NCBI GenBank assembly: GCA_964468125.1
Contig: CAYXVF010000006.1
Location: 1 to 64,000, forward strand
Source: CAYXVF01 sp964468125
GTDB lineage: Bacteria; Myxococcota; XYA12-FULL-58-9; CAYXVF01
Direction of reading: 5' to 3'
Length of the DNA stretch: 64,000 nt
Part shown: positions 16,376 to 25,581 of the stretch, piece after piece
Position numbering within the stretch: the first letter of the stretch is position 1
How the letters are laid out: the number at the start of each line of letters is the position of its first letter
Translations under genes and position numbers: made by a program
Notes under the pieces: generated by a model
The model's database searches: none
What the model was told of the DNA's origin: nothing
Seen by the model: the letters and a program-made list of their open reading frames with translations, nothing else

Positions 16376-18478
16376 TCAGCCCCGATGTCGAATGTCGAAG
16401 CACACATGAATGCGCTGGTTGCGCTCGAAATCCCGCGGGATCGACGCGGCGCTGACGTCTTCTACCGCGAAGCGCTCCCGCACCCGAGGATCGAGCGAGA
16501 ACTTGCGTAGGTTGGTGGAGAAGATCAGGAGCCCGTCCGGCGCCAGTCGTGCCATGGCGGCTTCGATCAACTCGGCGTGGTCGCGCTGCACGTCGAAGGT
16601 CTCGTCCATTGCCTTCGAGTTCGAGAAGACCGGCGGATCGCAGAAGATGAGGTCGTACTCGCCGTCGTCCTGCGCGATCCACTTGGAAGCGTCCGCGCGG
16701 AGCAAACGATTCGCTCGCCCCACCTCGAGGCCGTTCGCGCGTAAGTTGTCCTCGGCCCAGTCGAGGTACGTGTTGGAGAGATCGACGGTCGTCGTGGAGC
16801 GCGCCCCTCCCGCCGCCGCATGCACGCTCGCCGCTCCCGTGTAGGCGAAGAGGTTCAAGAAGCGCTTTCCCCGACACAGGCCCGCGATGCGGAGGCGAGT
16901 CGGTCGATGGTCGAGAAACAAGCCGGTGTCCAGGTAGTCACGGAGGTTCACGAGAAGCTCGACCGCGCCTTCGCGGATCTGAAGCCGCTCGCGGCGGGAG
17001 TCCTGTTTCCCATATTGTTTGTGACCCCGCTTCCGCTCGCGCACTTTCAACACCACCCCGGCGGGGTCGACTCCGAGGGCCTCTGGGGCCGCGGCCAGGA
17101 GGTCGTCCAGCCGTTCCTGGGCGCGGGTGGCATCAACGCTCTTCGGTGGCGCGTACTCCTGCACGTGAAGCCAGTCGCCGTAACGGTCGATGGCGACAGC
17201 GTATTCGGGCATGTCGGCGTCGTAAACACGATAGGCCTCGATGCCCTGCTCCTTCACCCAGCGCGCCAGGCGTTTCTGATTCTTGCGGAGGCGATTCGCA
17301 ATCTGCTCACGGCTCTTCTGCCTCGATTCATCCTCTTTTGCTTCTTCGAGCGTGCCCTGCAGAAGCCAACACTCCAGCCGTCCGTTCCAGACCGTGTTTC
17401 TCTTGCTAACTTTCAGTGGCAGGTGATGGCTCACCTCGTCCTTGGACACGAGCAGAGCGAATCGTTGGCCCGCAAAGCTCCGCCGCCAGGCGTTGCCTGC
17501 CTCTCGGTAGAGCCGGCGCAGCTCCGGCCCGACCTCGCCGAGACGCTCGCCGTAGGGGAGATTCGAGATCAGAAGCGCGTGTCCAGAGACTTCCGGCGCC
17601 CAGTGCCGTGCATCCGCTTCCGAGACGCTGATCGCGTCCTCGAGACCCGCCCGCATCAGCGCCTCACGGGCCGCATGGATCGCGCGTGGATCGAGATCGG
17701 CTCCGAGAAAACGACGCTCGCGCGGTGTCTCGTCGCGGATCGCCTTGGCCTCGGCGCGCAGCTGGTTCCAAAGGTCTCGGTCGTGCCCGAGCCAGCGGCC
17801 AAAGCCGAGCGCGGGCCGCATCAACCCCGGCGCCATGCGGTAAGCGATCATCGCGCCTTCGATCAGAAGCGTACCCGACCCGCACATGGGATCGAGAAGC
17901 ACCGCCTCATCGGCTTCCGGCCACCCCACGCGCATCAGGAGTGCCGCGGCCAGATTCTCCTTCAGCGGTGCCTCGATCGTTCGCGGTCGATAGCCACGAC
18001 GGTGGAGGCTCCCCCCGCCCAGGTCGAATCCGACCGACAGCTCGCCGCGCCGAAAACGAGCGGTAACCGCGAGATCCGGGCGTTTGCTGTCCACGCTAGG
18101 CCGCCCGAGCCCGCGGGCGCGAAACTGATCGACGATCGCGTCCTTGACCTTCTGCCCCCCAAATCGAGTGTTGCGAACCCCAGCCCCGGTGCCTTGATAG
18201 CTGACGCTCAGAGTCCCTGCGGGCGCCAGGTAGTCGCCCCAATCGACCGACGCCACGCACTCGTAGATCTCGTCCGGCGTCGCCACGGCGCCGTGCGCGA
18301 GCTCCGCAACGATCCGCGTGGCCACCCTGGACCACAGGACCACCCGGTATCCGTGCTCGAGATCGCCATCGAAAGCGACGGAGCTCCCGCCCGCGGGCGC
18401 GCAGCGAATGCCGAGCGCATCGAGCTCACGCTCGAGCAGGTCCTCGAAGGGGCGGGGAGCGGAGACGATGAAGCGCAT
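16376..18478 (-). CDS. rlmKL: Bifunctional 23S rRNA methyltransferase RlmKL
   Basis: Single 700-aa polypeptide. The N-terminal half resembles RlmL: a THUMP-type domain, then LLDPMCGSGTLLIEGAM and the catalytic SNLPYGERLG, for N2 methylation of G2445. The C-terminal half resembles RlmK: FLNLFAYTGAASVHAA and FCDPPVFSNSKAMD, for N7 methylation of G2069. Both are Rossmann-fold SAM-dependent activities acting on 23S rRNA. The fused length matches the gammaproteobacterial RlmKL. The start ATG at 18478 gives MRFIVSAPRPFEDLLERELD, a typical beginning. It is divergent from the MFS gene at 18562. Confidence 0.92.
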   Translation of the reverse strand: MRFIVSAPRPFEDLLERELDALGIRCAPAGGSSVAFDGDLEHGYRVVLWSRVATRIVAELAHGAVATPDEIYECVASVDWGDYLAPAGTLSVSYQGTGAGVRNTRFGGQKVKDAIVDQFRARGLGRPSVDSKRPDLAVTARFRRGELSVGFDLGGGSLHRRGYRPRTIEAPLKENLAAALLMRVGWPEADEAVLLDPMCGSGTLLIEGAMIAYRMAPGLMRPALGFGRWLGHDRDLWNQLRAEAKAIRDETPRERRFLGADLDPRAIHAAREALMRAGLEDAISVSEADARHWAPEVSGHALLISNLPYGERLGEVGPELRRLYREAGNAWRRSFAGQRFALLVSKDEVSHHLPLKVSKRNTVWNGRLECWLLQGTLEEAKEDESRQKSREQIANRLRKNQKRLARWVKEQGIEAYRVYDADMPEYAVAIDRYGDWLHVQEYAPPKSVDATRAQERLDDLLAAAPEALGVDPAGVVLKVRERKRGHKQYGKQDSRRERLQIREGAVELLVNLRDYLDTGLFLDHRPTRLRIAGLCRGKRFLNLFAYTGAASVHAAAGGARSTTTVDLSNTYLDWAEDNLRANGLEVGRANRLLRADASKWIAQDDGEYDLIFCDPPVFSNSKAMDETFDVQRDHAELIEAAMARLAPDGLLIFSTNLRKFSLDPRVRERFAVEDVSAASIPRDFERNQRIHVCFDIRHRG

Positions 18479-18561
18479 TGCGCGCGTCGATAGCGAATTT
18501 CACGAAGGATGTCTCGTTCGCGCCATTGCCCCGGCGGCGCATTTCGTTCTTTGTAGCGGGC

Positions 18562-19710
18562 GTGCCGACCATTCTCCGCGCGCTCTACGCCTTCCTCTTC
18601 GCTTCGGTCGCGATCGAATACGTGTTCTTGCCCTACTACTTCACGAGCCAGGGTTTGAGCCCCGCGGACATCGGCCTGCTCTTCACCGGTCGCACGGTGA
18701 TGGTGATCCTCTTCCAACCCAAGCTCTCCCAGCTCGCCGACCGCCTGCAGCGACCGCACACGATCCTCAAGATCGCCGTCGGCGCGCAGTTTCTAGGGGC
18801 CGTGGCCCTCGGCCAGGTGCAGGGCTTCTTCGGAATCGCCGCGGTCGTCTGGGCTCAGGCGTGTTTCCGCGCGCCGATCGTGCCGGTGATCGACTCGACC
18901 ACGGTTCGCGCGGTGGGGGCGGCCCGTTTTGGCAACGTGCGGCTCTGGGGCTCCTTGGGCTTCGGCGCGACCGCAGCAGCCGTTGGACGCCTCGCCGGGG
19001 AGCTGGACTACGACGGCGCAGGGGAGCTCGCCCTTCTCGTCTACGTCGTGATCACGGCGGCTGCCGCCCTCGCTGCTCTGCCGCTGCCCCGCGAGCGCCG
19101 GAGCCTCGCGCGCACGCCCGCGAAAGCACACGGCCTCTACGGCGTCTCGTTCCTGCTCTTCATCCTCTGGAACTCGCTCCACTGGATGGCGATCGCCGCC
19201 TACAACACCTTCTTCTCGCTATATACGAAGGAGCTCGGTCTCCCGGCGGATGTGCCGGGAGACGCGATGGGGATCGCGATCCTGGGCGAGGCGCTGGCGT
19301 TCTGGTGGGCACCACGCCTGTTTTCACGCTTCGGGGCCGCGCCGTGGGTGATCGCCGGGATCGGGGTGTCGATCGTGCGCTGGTGGCTCACGGGAACCGT
19401 GAGCGCGCCGGGCGTCCTCGTCGCCCTTCAGGTGCTGCACTTCTTCACCTTCGGCTTGTGGTACGCCGCGGCCATCGACCGCATCGGCGCCTTCGCGGGG
19501 GAAGACCTTCGCGCCACCTTTCAGGGCGTGTTCTCGGCTGGCGTGCTGGCGCTGGGCTCGATGGTGGGCTCCCTCGGCGGCGGCTGGCTGATGGAGCTCG
19601 CGGGCGGAGAGGCTCTATTTCAGGTCGCAGCGCTCTGCGACGCCGTCGCGCTCGTCGTTGCGCTCGGCGCCTGGTCGCACTGGGCGACTGCTCAGCGCAG
19701 CGCGCGGTGA
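18562..19710 (+). CDS. MFS transporter, HcaT/PPP-like family
   Basis: Inner-membrane protein of about 382 aa with about 12 hydrophobic segments. It begins LRALYAFLFASVAIEYVFLPYYF and has the LSPADIGLLF and LWGSLGFGATAA blocks seen in the MFS_1_like/3-phenylpropionate-transporter (HcaT) group. The substrate cannot be read from sequence. No ATG is available near the N-terminus. GTG at 18562 is chosen because it places the start just before segment 1; the frame is open back to a TTG at 18478, the first base of the divergent rlmKL. It is followed tail to tail by the pilin-like gene. Confidence 0.8.
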   Translation: MPTILRALYAFLFASVAIEYVFLPYYFTSQGLSPADIGLLFTGRTVMVILFQPKLSQLADRLQRPHTILKIAVGAQFLGAVALGQVQGFFGIAAVVWAQACFRAPIVPVIDSTTVRAVGAARFGNVRLWGSLGFGATAAAVGRLAGELDYDGAGELALLVYVVITAAAALAALPLPRERRSLARTPAKAHGLYGVSFLLFILWNSLHWMAIAAYNTFFSLYTKELGLPADVPGDAMGIAILGEALAFWWAPRLFSRFGAAPWVIAGIGVSIVRWWLTGTVSAPGVLVALQVLHFFTFGLWYAAAIDRIGAFAGEDLRATFQGVFSAGVLALGSMVGSLGGGWLMELAGGEALFQVAALCDAVALVVALGAWSHWATAQRSAR

Positions 19711-19713
19711 CCG

Positions 19714-20508
19714 TCACTCCAGTGTTCGGCAGCAAACCGGTTGAGGGCTCGTGCAATCCTTGCCCCCGCCGCAGAACAGTCCGCGCTGAACGCATCCCTC
19801 AGGGCAGTTTCTGTTCACCGGCGAGCATCCCGTGCTGTCGCATTCATCGTCGCCGTCAGGTGACAACTGATTGACCATCTCTTGGAAGGAAGCCTCGCGA
19901 CCGGGACGCGGAATGGTGGCGCAGCAGGTCACGAACCCGGCGGGCTGACCCGCCATGGGGCCGCAGTATTGGGGGGCTCCAGCGCCGCCGTTGAAACCGT
20001 TTTGGCACTCACCCCCGGGAACAAACGAGCGGATCACGCCGGCTACGGATTCGGGAACATTCGTCGCGACATTGATGCCGCCGTTCGCCAAGCCCAGGTT
20101 GATCTCGTATTGGCCCCCCCAGGGATTCTGAAGGGCGCTGCGCGGGAGGTAGCCGACGTCACAGCGGAGCGAGATTCCCAGAATACTCCCCGGACCTGCG
20201 CCTATCAGGCAGTTCTCAGCAGCATTGCTGCCGTTCTCCGAGTCATTGCCTGTATAATCGCCGGGCCACCGCATGTCGTCCGGGCGGAAGTCGCTGCCCT
20301 GCCAGGTGCCAGAGTTCGCGTAGTACCACTTCGACGTATCGAGGATGAGCGTCATCTCCCGTGCGGCCTGTTGCGCGAGGTCGTTGCGCGCGACCTCGAT
20401 GAAGTCGGGCACGACCACCGTGGACAGGATCGCGACGATGGCCAACACAATCGCCAATTCGACGAGCGTGAAGCCTTTCGCCTCACCGATGCGTTTTGGT
20501 GTTCTCAC
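19714..20508 (-). CDS. Type IV pilin/pseudopilin-like protein with Cys-rich C-terminus
   Basis: Predicted 264-aa precursor. The short basic leader MRTPKRIGEAKG is followed by the prepilin-peptidase site G|FTLVE and the hydrophobic helix LAIVLAIVAILSTVVVP, so export, cleavage and N-methylation are expected. The globular part is pilin-like to about residue 150. The last third holds about 12 Cys, including two CC pairs and CPEGC, LFCGGGKDC and VCC, which is unusual for a pilin. No secretion or pilus assembly genes are adjacent, so it could be a minor pilin or a type II-like pseudopilin. The start is a GTG. It is divergent from the PilZ gene across a 230-bp gap. Confidence 0.82.
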   Translation of the reverse strand: MRTPKRIGEAKGFTLVELAIVLAIVAILSTVVVPDFIEVARNDLAQQAAREMTLILDTSKWYYANSGTWQGSDFRPDDMRWPGDYTGNDSENGSNAAENCLIGAGPGSILGISLRCDVGYLPRSALQNPWGGQYEINLGLANGGINVATNVPESVAGVIRSFVPGGECQNGFNGGAGAPQYCGPMAGQPAGFVTCCATIPRPGREASFQEMVNQLSPDGDDECDSTGCSPVNRNCPEGCVQRGLFCGGGKDCTSPQPVCCRTLE

Positions 20509-20738
20509 GATCGACGCCTCGTTTTCTCAGAATGCCTCGATGGTAGCCGCAGGGCCGTCGGTGTCGCCAGCGAAAAAAGGATCAAAGCGCGAGCGATCCA
20601 ATCCCCGCCTGGAGCTCGCACACGCGCTGGGTGGGATTTTATCGCACCTCCGGTCTCGTGCTGTAAGAGAGATTCTCGTAAACGCCCGGCTGAATCGACC
20701 GAGGTGTGCGGCTATTGTTGGGAGACGACACGACCCTC

Positions 20739-21386
20739 ATGAGTGACCATCCTCCACGCCCCGATCCCCGCGTTGCCCTTCGCCTGCCCGTCGCAACCCC
20801 CGAAGGCGGTGCTCCCGCGGTCACAAAAAACATCTCGATGGGCGGACTCTTTCTGATCACGACGAAGCGCTTCGAGGTCGGCACGGACGTCGAGCTCGTT
20901 CTGGAAATCGCGGGCGTCGACCTCGCCGTGACCGCCCGGGTCACGCACCAACAAGCGGACGGTGCTGGCTTTTCATTTGTCGACCCGTCGCCACTGCTGC
21001 GAGAGATCGTGCGGGAGCAGATCGATGCAATCCTTCACCAGCAAGCCAGCGACGACACGGACCCGCACTTCGTCATCCAACATGCCGTGACATGGTCGCG
21101 AGACGGGACGGGACGAGAGTTGTCTGACGTGCGAGACCTTTCGCTGGCGGGTGCATTCTTCGACAGCGACGTGCCGGTGCGCGTGGGCGAGACGGTCTAC
21201 GTCTATGTGCCTGGGTTCATCGCGACCGATGAAAACAAGGCGAGCGAGGTTCGCGGCGTTGAGGCCGAGGTCGTTCGCGTCGAAGAGGACGGATTCGGCG
21301 TGAAGTTCCTCGGCGCGAGTGCGGAGTTCCGCATGGCGATCGAACGCATGATGACGCGCCTCGAGCTCGCCACGAAACAGGCGTGA
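20739..21386 (+). CDS. Double PilZ-domain protein
   Basis: Predicted 215-aa cytoplasmic protein with two PilZ-like domains. The first (about 8-90) has the c-di-GMP signature RVALR (RxxxR) and NISMGG ([D/N]xSxxG). The second (about 105-210) keeps DLSLAG but lacks a clean RxxxR upstream. The first domain may therefore bind c-di-GMP and the second may be structural or for partner contact. ATG at 20739 is chosen, with GGGAGAC upstream; a GTG at 20706 is the alternative. The stop overlaps the GTG of the following transporter. Its place beside a pilin-like gene (divergent) fits a c-di-GMP-linked surface function, as an inference. Confidence 0.82.
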   Translation: MSDHPPRPDPRVALRLPVATPEGGAPAVTKNISMGGLFLITTKRFEVGTDVELVLEIAGVDLAVTARVTHQQADGAGFSFVDPSPLLREIVREQIDAILHQQASDDTDPHFVIQHAVTWSRDGTGRELSDVRDLSLAGAFFDSDVPVRVGETVYVYVPGFIATDENKASEVRGVEAEVVRVEEDGFGVKFLGASAEFRMAIERMMTRLELATKQA

Positions 21387-22252
21387 CTAGGGACCGAAAC
21401 GACCTTCGTGCCCGTGTCGACGTAGCCGTCGCCGCCCTTCTCTTTTCGACCGGCGGCGCGGCGATCAAGCTTTCCGTACTGAGCGGCTGGCAAGTCGCTG
21501 GACTGCGTTCCATCGTCGCCTCGGCCGCTTTGTGGCTTCTCTTGCCCCGAGCGCGGGGGCGGTGGACGCGCCAGACCTTCATCGTCGCTCTCTTCTACGC
21601 CGGGACACTGATTTCTTTCGCTCTCGCCACGAAGCTCACCACCGCGGGAAACGCGATCTTTTTGCAGTCGACGGCGCCTCTCTACGTGCTGTTTCTTGCC
21701 CCGCTCGTTCTTCGCGAGCCTTTGCGCCGGATCGATTTCGCGGTGGCGTCGCTCATATTGATCGGCCTCTACGCGATCCTCACGGGAAAGGCGGAGGCAC
21801 AGGCATCGGCTCCCCACCCCGCGTTGGGCAACGCACTCGGTGTCCTCGCCGGTTTGTGCTGGTCTGCAACTCTGATGGGTCTGCGGGGACTCAGTCGCTC
21901 GGACAAGAGCGAAACGGATCCCGGGACCACAGCGGTCGTCGCGGGCAACGTGCTCGCATTTGTCTTCTGCACCCCGTTTCTGTTCGAGAGTGCGCCGAGT
22001 GCGGGTCTCACTGACGTGGGTGCGATCCTCTACCTCGGGTTGTTTCAGGTGGGCGCCGCGTACGCCTTTCTCACCCGTGGCCTGCGCCGCGTACCGGCCT
22101 TCAGTGCCTCGCTCATCATCCTGATCGAGCCCGCCCTCAATCCCGTTTGGGCCTATGTGCTCCAAGGCGAATCGATCGGCTGGGAGAGCATCATCGGGGG
22201 AGTCTTGATCCTGGCAGCGAGCATCACCAAGACTGCAGCGGAGCGTCGTTGA
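21383..22252 (+). CDS. EamA/DMT-family transporter
   Basis: Inner-membrane protein of 289 aa with ten hydrophobic segments in two EamA repeats. Typical blocks are LLFSTGGAAIKLSVLSGWQVAGLR in repeat 1 and QVGAAYAFLTRGLRRVPA plus LIEPALNPVWAYVLQGE in repeat 2. Members export metabolites or amino acids; the substrate here is unknown. The start GTG at 21383 overlaps the upstream PilZ stop, and the stop overlaps the next ATG (TGATG). The three genes are therefore a coupled unit. Confidence 0.88.
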   Translation: MTRDRNDLRARVDVAVAALLFSTGGAAIKLSVLSGWQVAGLRSIVASAALWLLLPRARGRWTRQTFIVALFYAGTLISFALATKLTTAGNAIFLQSTAPLYVLFLAPLVLREPLRRIDFAVASLILIGLYAILTGKAEAQASAPHPALGNALGVLAGLCWSATLMGLRGLSRSDKSETDPGTTAVVAGNVLAFVFCTPFLFESAPSAGLTDVGAILYLGLFQVGAAYAFLTRGLRRVPAFSASLIILIEPALNPVWAYVLQGESIGWESIIGGVLILAASITKTAAERR

Positions 22253-23253
22253 TGGAGCAAGAAAAGAAAATCGCGGTCCCGGAGGCCCCCCGTGCCTCGC
22301 ACCGCGCGTTGTCCGTCTGGGCGGGGCTCGCGACTCTTTGCGCGGTCGCCTATGTCGGCCTGCACAGCTACCCGCTCCAAGCCGGCCCCGCTGACCCGGG
22401 GCTCGTCTCCCTGCACTCCTCGGCCGCCATCCCTGGCCAGCTGATGTTTCTCCTCGCGGTGACGTCGCCCATCCCGCTGATGATCAGCGCCTTCTCAGGG
22501 CTCCGAACGGACGCCGGTACGCGCTACTGGTTCTCCGTGCTCTTGCTCTTTCTCACGCCGTGGCTCGCGTTCGTGATCGCACGGCAGAGCGCCTGGCCCA
22601 TGACGGAGGCGGCGCTGGCGCGCGCGGCGGCCCGGGCAAAACCTCTGATCCTCGCGATCGAACGCCATAGGCTAGCGCGCGGCTCGCCGCCCGCGGGACT
22701 GAGCGAGCTCCAGCTCGACCCCCCAAACACTGGGATGCGCGCCTATCCGACCTATCAGTACCGCGCGCGCTCGGCGAAGCAGTCGCGCACGGAGCTCTGG
22801 TGGTATGACTTGGGTCCTCGGGCCGGTCGCTCACTCACCGGCACCTGGCGAAGCGCCGACGGAGAGGTGGACCATGCGATCCTGGTGGCCCGTCTCGACG
22901 CGGTCGGGGAGCTTCGTGAAATCTTCGCCGACCGCATGCCCATTCGCCCGCTCGCCGAGCCTTTCTCCCAGGAGCTGTGGCGACGAAGCCCGGAGAAACG
23001 TCTGAACATCGTTGCGGACCTCCTGGACAACCACCGGGAAGCGCTCGAGACCAGCGCCGACCTCATCGCCCTGCTCGGTGAGCCAAACAGCAAACGCATC
23101 GAAATGGATGCACCTTGGGAGCTGCGAGTGCCCTCCTCTCCGTCGGACCTCGAGGAGCCACGTTTCTTCTACTGGCCAACACGAGCCTATCCACGCCAAA
23201 TCGACGGAGCACCGATCGAGCGGATTGGTGATTGGGCCTACCTCGTGCGTTGA
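22252..23253 (+). CDS. Membrane-anchored protein of unknown function
   Basis: Predicted 333-aa protein. Three hydrophobic segments lie in the first 120 residues (about 22-38, 62-80 and 93-112). A soluble, Trp-, Arg- and Pro-rich domain of about 210 residues follows, containing LWWYDLGPRAGRSLTGTW and RFFYWPTRAYP. I do not recognise a family. The ATG overlaps the transporter stop (TGATG), so it is translated with the PilZ-DMT unit. An 82-nt gap separates it from the ethanolamine lyase gene. Confidence 0.7.
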   Translation: MEQEKKIAVPEAPRASHRALSVWAGLATLCAVAYVGLHSYPLQAGPADPGLVSLHSSAAIPGQLMFLLAVTSPIPLMISAFSGLRTDAGTRYWFSVLLLFLTPWLAFVIARQSAWPMTEAALARAAARAKPLILAIERHRLARGSPPAGLSELQLDPPNTGMRAYPTYQYRARSAKQSRTELWWYDLGPRAGRSLTGTWRSADGEVDHAILVARLDAVGELREIFADRMPIRPLAEPFSQELWRRSPEKRLNIVADLLDNHREALETSADLIALLGEPNSKRIEMDAPWELRVPSSPSDLEEPRFFYWPTRAYPRQIDGAPIERIGDWAYLVR

Positions 23254-23335
23254 GCCCTCCGCCGCTCATTGTCCAAAAGGCAAACCGCACGATCGCACGG
23301 AACGCTTGCGCGCGCTTCAACGGAACGGCAGGCTC

Positions 23336-25579
23336 ATGCACACGGAGGCCGATTTGATCCCAGGACTTTCATCGCAATCCGAGCTGGAGCCCCCTTCAAA
23401 CACATGCCAGTCGGGCACCGTTGAAATCAACGATGCGAGGCCCGGCGAATCGCTCGCGCGCTACCTCAGGCGAACCGGCGCCGGGCCGGAACGACTCACG
23501 CAGATCCTCGGCGCGGCGAATCCCTTCAAGGAAGGTGACGCAACCATCGGCGTCGCCGCCGCGGATCCGCGTTCCCGGGAGGCTGCTCGGGAGCTGATTT
23601 CAGCGACGTCTCTCGGTTTTTTTGACGAGGTCGTGCTGCTCGACGACACGGTCCGGCGCTACATCAGTGACACCACCGATGCGGAGCTCCGGCGCACCTG
23701 CGCCCGCTGGACGCTCGGCGACCTGAAGCGCTACCTGCTCGAACGCCCATCTGCTGCAATCCAGGCGAACGCGCCGGGGCTTTCGAGCGATGCGATCGCC
23801 GCGGTCGTGAAGCTGATGAACGAACGGGAGCTCATCGCCGTGGGCGCCAAGCTCGAGACGCCCCTGCCCGATCGGAAAATCGGCTGCGCAGGCTATCTTG
23901 GGGCGCGCGTTCAACCGAATTCCCCGACCGATCACCCAGAAGACGTCCGCTGGCAGGTGTTTAGCGCCCTCAGCTACGCGGTGGGTGACGTGGTGCTCGG
24001 TACGAATCCGGTGAGTAGCCGCCCGGAAGATGTGGCGCGCCTGCAAAGGACACTCAAAGACATTGTTGAAACCTTCGACCTCGAAGACGTGCTTCCCTGG
24101 TGCGTGTTGTCGCACATCGATGTTCAAGCCGAGGTGGAGGCGCGTGAGCCTGGACTGGTGCGCACGGTATTTCAGAGCTTAGGAGGCTGCGACGCCACCA
24201 ACCGAACCTTTGGGCTGACGGTCGAGAAGCTGCGCGAGTACGCCCGGTGTTTCGAGCAGGGGCTGTATTTCGAGACCGGGCAGGGCGCGGACTTCACCAA
24301 CGGCGCCGGGGACGGGCTCGACATGGTCGTGCTCGAGTCCCGGAAGTACGGCTTGGCACGGGGACTCGCCCGCGAGACCCGTGGCTACGTTCATGTGAAT
24401 GACGTCGCGGGCTTCATCGGCCCCGAGGTGTTCAGAACGCGCGAGCAGCTCGTTCGTTGCTGTCTCGAAGACATCGTGATGGCCAAGCTCCACGGTCTGT
24501 GTTTTGGCCTCGATGTCTGCGCGACGCTTCACATGTCACTCAGTCCCGCCGACTTGGACTGGTGCCTCGATCAGGTCATACCCGCAGCCCCGGCGTATCT
24601 GATGGCACTCCCCACCAAGAACGACCCGATGCTGAGCTATATGACCACGGGCTACCAGGATCACCTGCGGTTGCGCGAACGCTTCGGTTTGAAGCCCGAA
24701 CCGAAGATGCGCGCGTTCTTTGAGCGGCTGGGCATTCTGGACGCGGACGGCCGGCTCACCGAACGGGCGGGTGATCCGCTCTGGGTTCATCTCCAGTACC
24801 GGCGCGCGAAGGGCGATGAGCGCGCGGAGTCGGAGATCCGAGCGGAGGGCGAGGCCCAGATCGCCCGCGTCGAAGCGAGGGACGTCCCGATCGCGCGCGG
24901 TCGAGGTGAGACTCCGTGGACCCTCACCCCGGAGCTCGAGCGAGAGCTCTGGCGCAGCTACGAGGACGCGCAGGCCTCATTGGTGATCGATCTGGAACCG
25001 GAGTTCATCGCGCGCTTTCCCGAAGCGCTCGAGATTCGCTCCACCGCGGGCTCGCGCACGGTGCACAACCTCGAGCCGAAACGCGGCGAATGCCTGGACG
25101 AACAATCGGTCGCCGCACTACGAGAGATTCGCACCTCCTGGGGTTCTTCGAAGCCGGACGTCGTCCTCATGGTCTCTGACGGTCTCAACGCGCGGGCGGT
25201 GATGGATCCAGGGCATTTCGCGCCCTTTCTCATGGCGGTGCGCACCGAGCTCTCGAAGCTGCGATTGGCGCAGCGCATTGCATTTCTACACCATGGGCGG
25301 GTGCGGGCGGGCTACGCCTTGGCGCAGATTCTCTTAGGTGACGAGCACGACGAGCACCCCCGTTCTCTCGTGCATTTCATCGGAGAGCGGCCGGGAACGC
25401 GGCATCAAAACGCCTCGGTCTATCTCACCTCGCCGAGCGGCGCACGATGGGCTCGAGGTGACGTGGACCACGACGAGACCCGGGTCATTTCCGGGATTTC
25501 CGACAGCGCGTTGAGCCCGGAGACGGCAGCTCTGCGAGTGGGAGAGCTCCTCAGGGAGCTGCGTGCCGACGTGCACTGA
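23336..25579 (+). CDS. eutBC: Ethanolamine ammonia-lyase, single-chain EutB-EutC fusion
   Basis: Adenosylcobalamin-dependent enzyme converting ethanolamine to acetaldehyde and ammonia. In well-known bacteria EutB (about 450 aa) and EutC (about 280 aa) are separate chains; here one 747-aa frame carries both. Residues about 35-485 are EutB-like: IGVAAADPRSREAA, GYLGARVQPNSPTDHPEDV, YAVGDVVLGTNPVSS, YFETGQG (substrate Glu about 313), GFIGPEVFRTREQL and RLTERAGDP. Residues about 580-745 are EutC-like: VLMVSDGLNARAV, FIGERPGTRHQNASVYLTS and ISDSALSPETAALRVGELL. The join (485-580) is charged and helical. ATG at 23336 is chosen; the frame is open further upstream, but that part lies in the previous gene. 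No eut shell, EutA reactivase or permease gene is nearby. Confidence 0.88.
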   Translation: MHTEADLIPGLSSQSELEPPSNTCQSGTVEINDARPGESLARYLRRTGAGPERLTQILGAANPFKEGDATIGVAAADPRSREAARELISATSLGFFDEVVLLDDTVRRYISDTTDAELRRTCARWTLGDLKRYLLERPSAAIQANAPGLSSDAIAAVVKLMNERELIAVGAKLETPLPDRKIGCAGYLGARVQPNSPTDHPEDVRWQVFSALSYAVGDVVLGTNPVSSRPEDVARLQRTLKDIVETFDLEDVLPWCVLSHIDVQAEVEAREPGLVRTVFQSLGGCDATNRTFGLTVEKLREYARCFEQGLYFETGQGADFTNGAGDGLDMVVLESRKYGLARGLARETRGYVHVNDVAGFIGPEVFRTREQLVRCCLEDIVMAKLHGLCFGLDVCATLHMSLSPADLDWCLDQVIPAAPAYLMALPTKNDPMLSYMTTGYQDHLRLRERFGLKPEPKMRAFFERLGILDADGRLTERAGDPLWVHLQYRRAKGDERAESEIRAEGEAQIARVEARDVPIARGRGETPWTLTPELERELWRSYEDAQASLVIDLEPEFIARFPEALEIRSTAGSRTVHNLEPKRGECLDEQSVAALREIRTSWGSSKPDVVLMVSDGLNARAVMDPGHFAPFLMAVRTELSKLRLAQRIAFLHHGRVRAGYALAQILLGDEHDEHPRSLVHFIGERPGTRHQNASVYLTSPSGARWARGDVDHDETRVISGISDSALSPETAALRVGELLRELRADVH

Positions 25580-25581
25580 CC

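Noticed and set aside
16820..18493. Plus-strand frame opposite rlmKL
   Set aside because: Shadow of a strongly supported gene; no motifs or ribosome-binding site.
23012..23335. Upstream extension of the eutBC frame
   Set aside because: It lies inside the preceding gene in another frame and has no EutB similarity.
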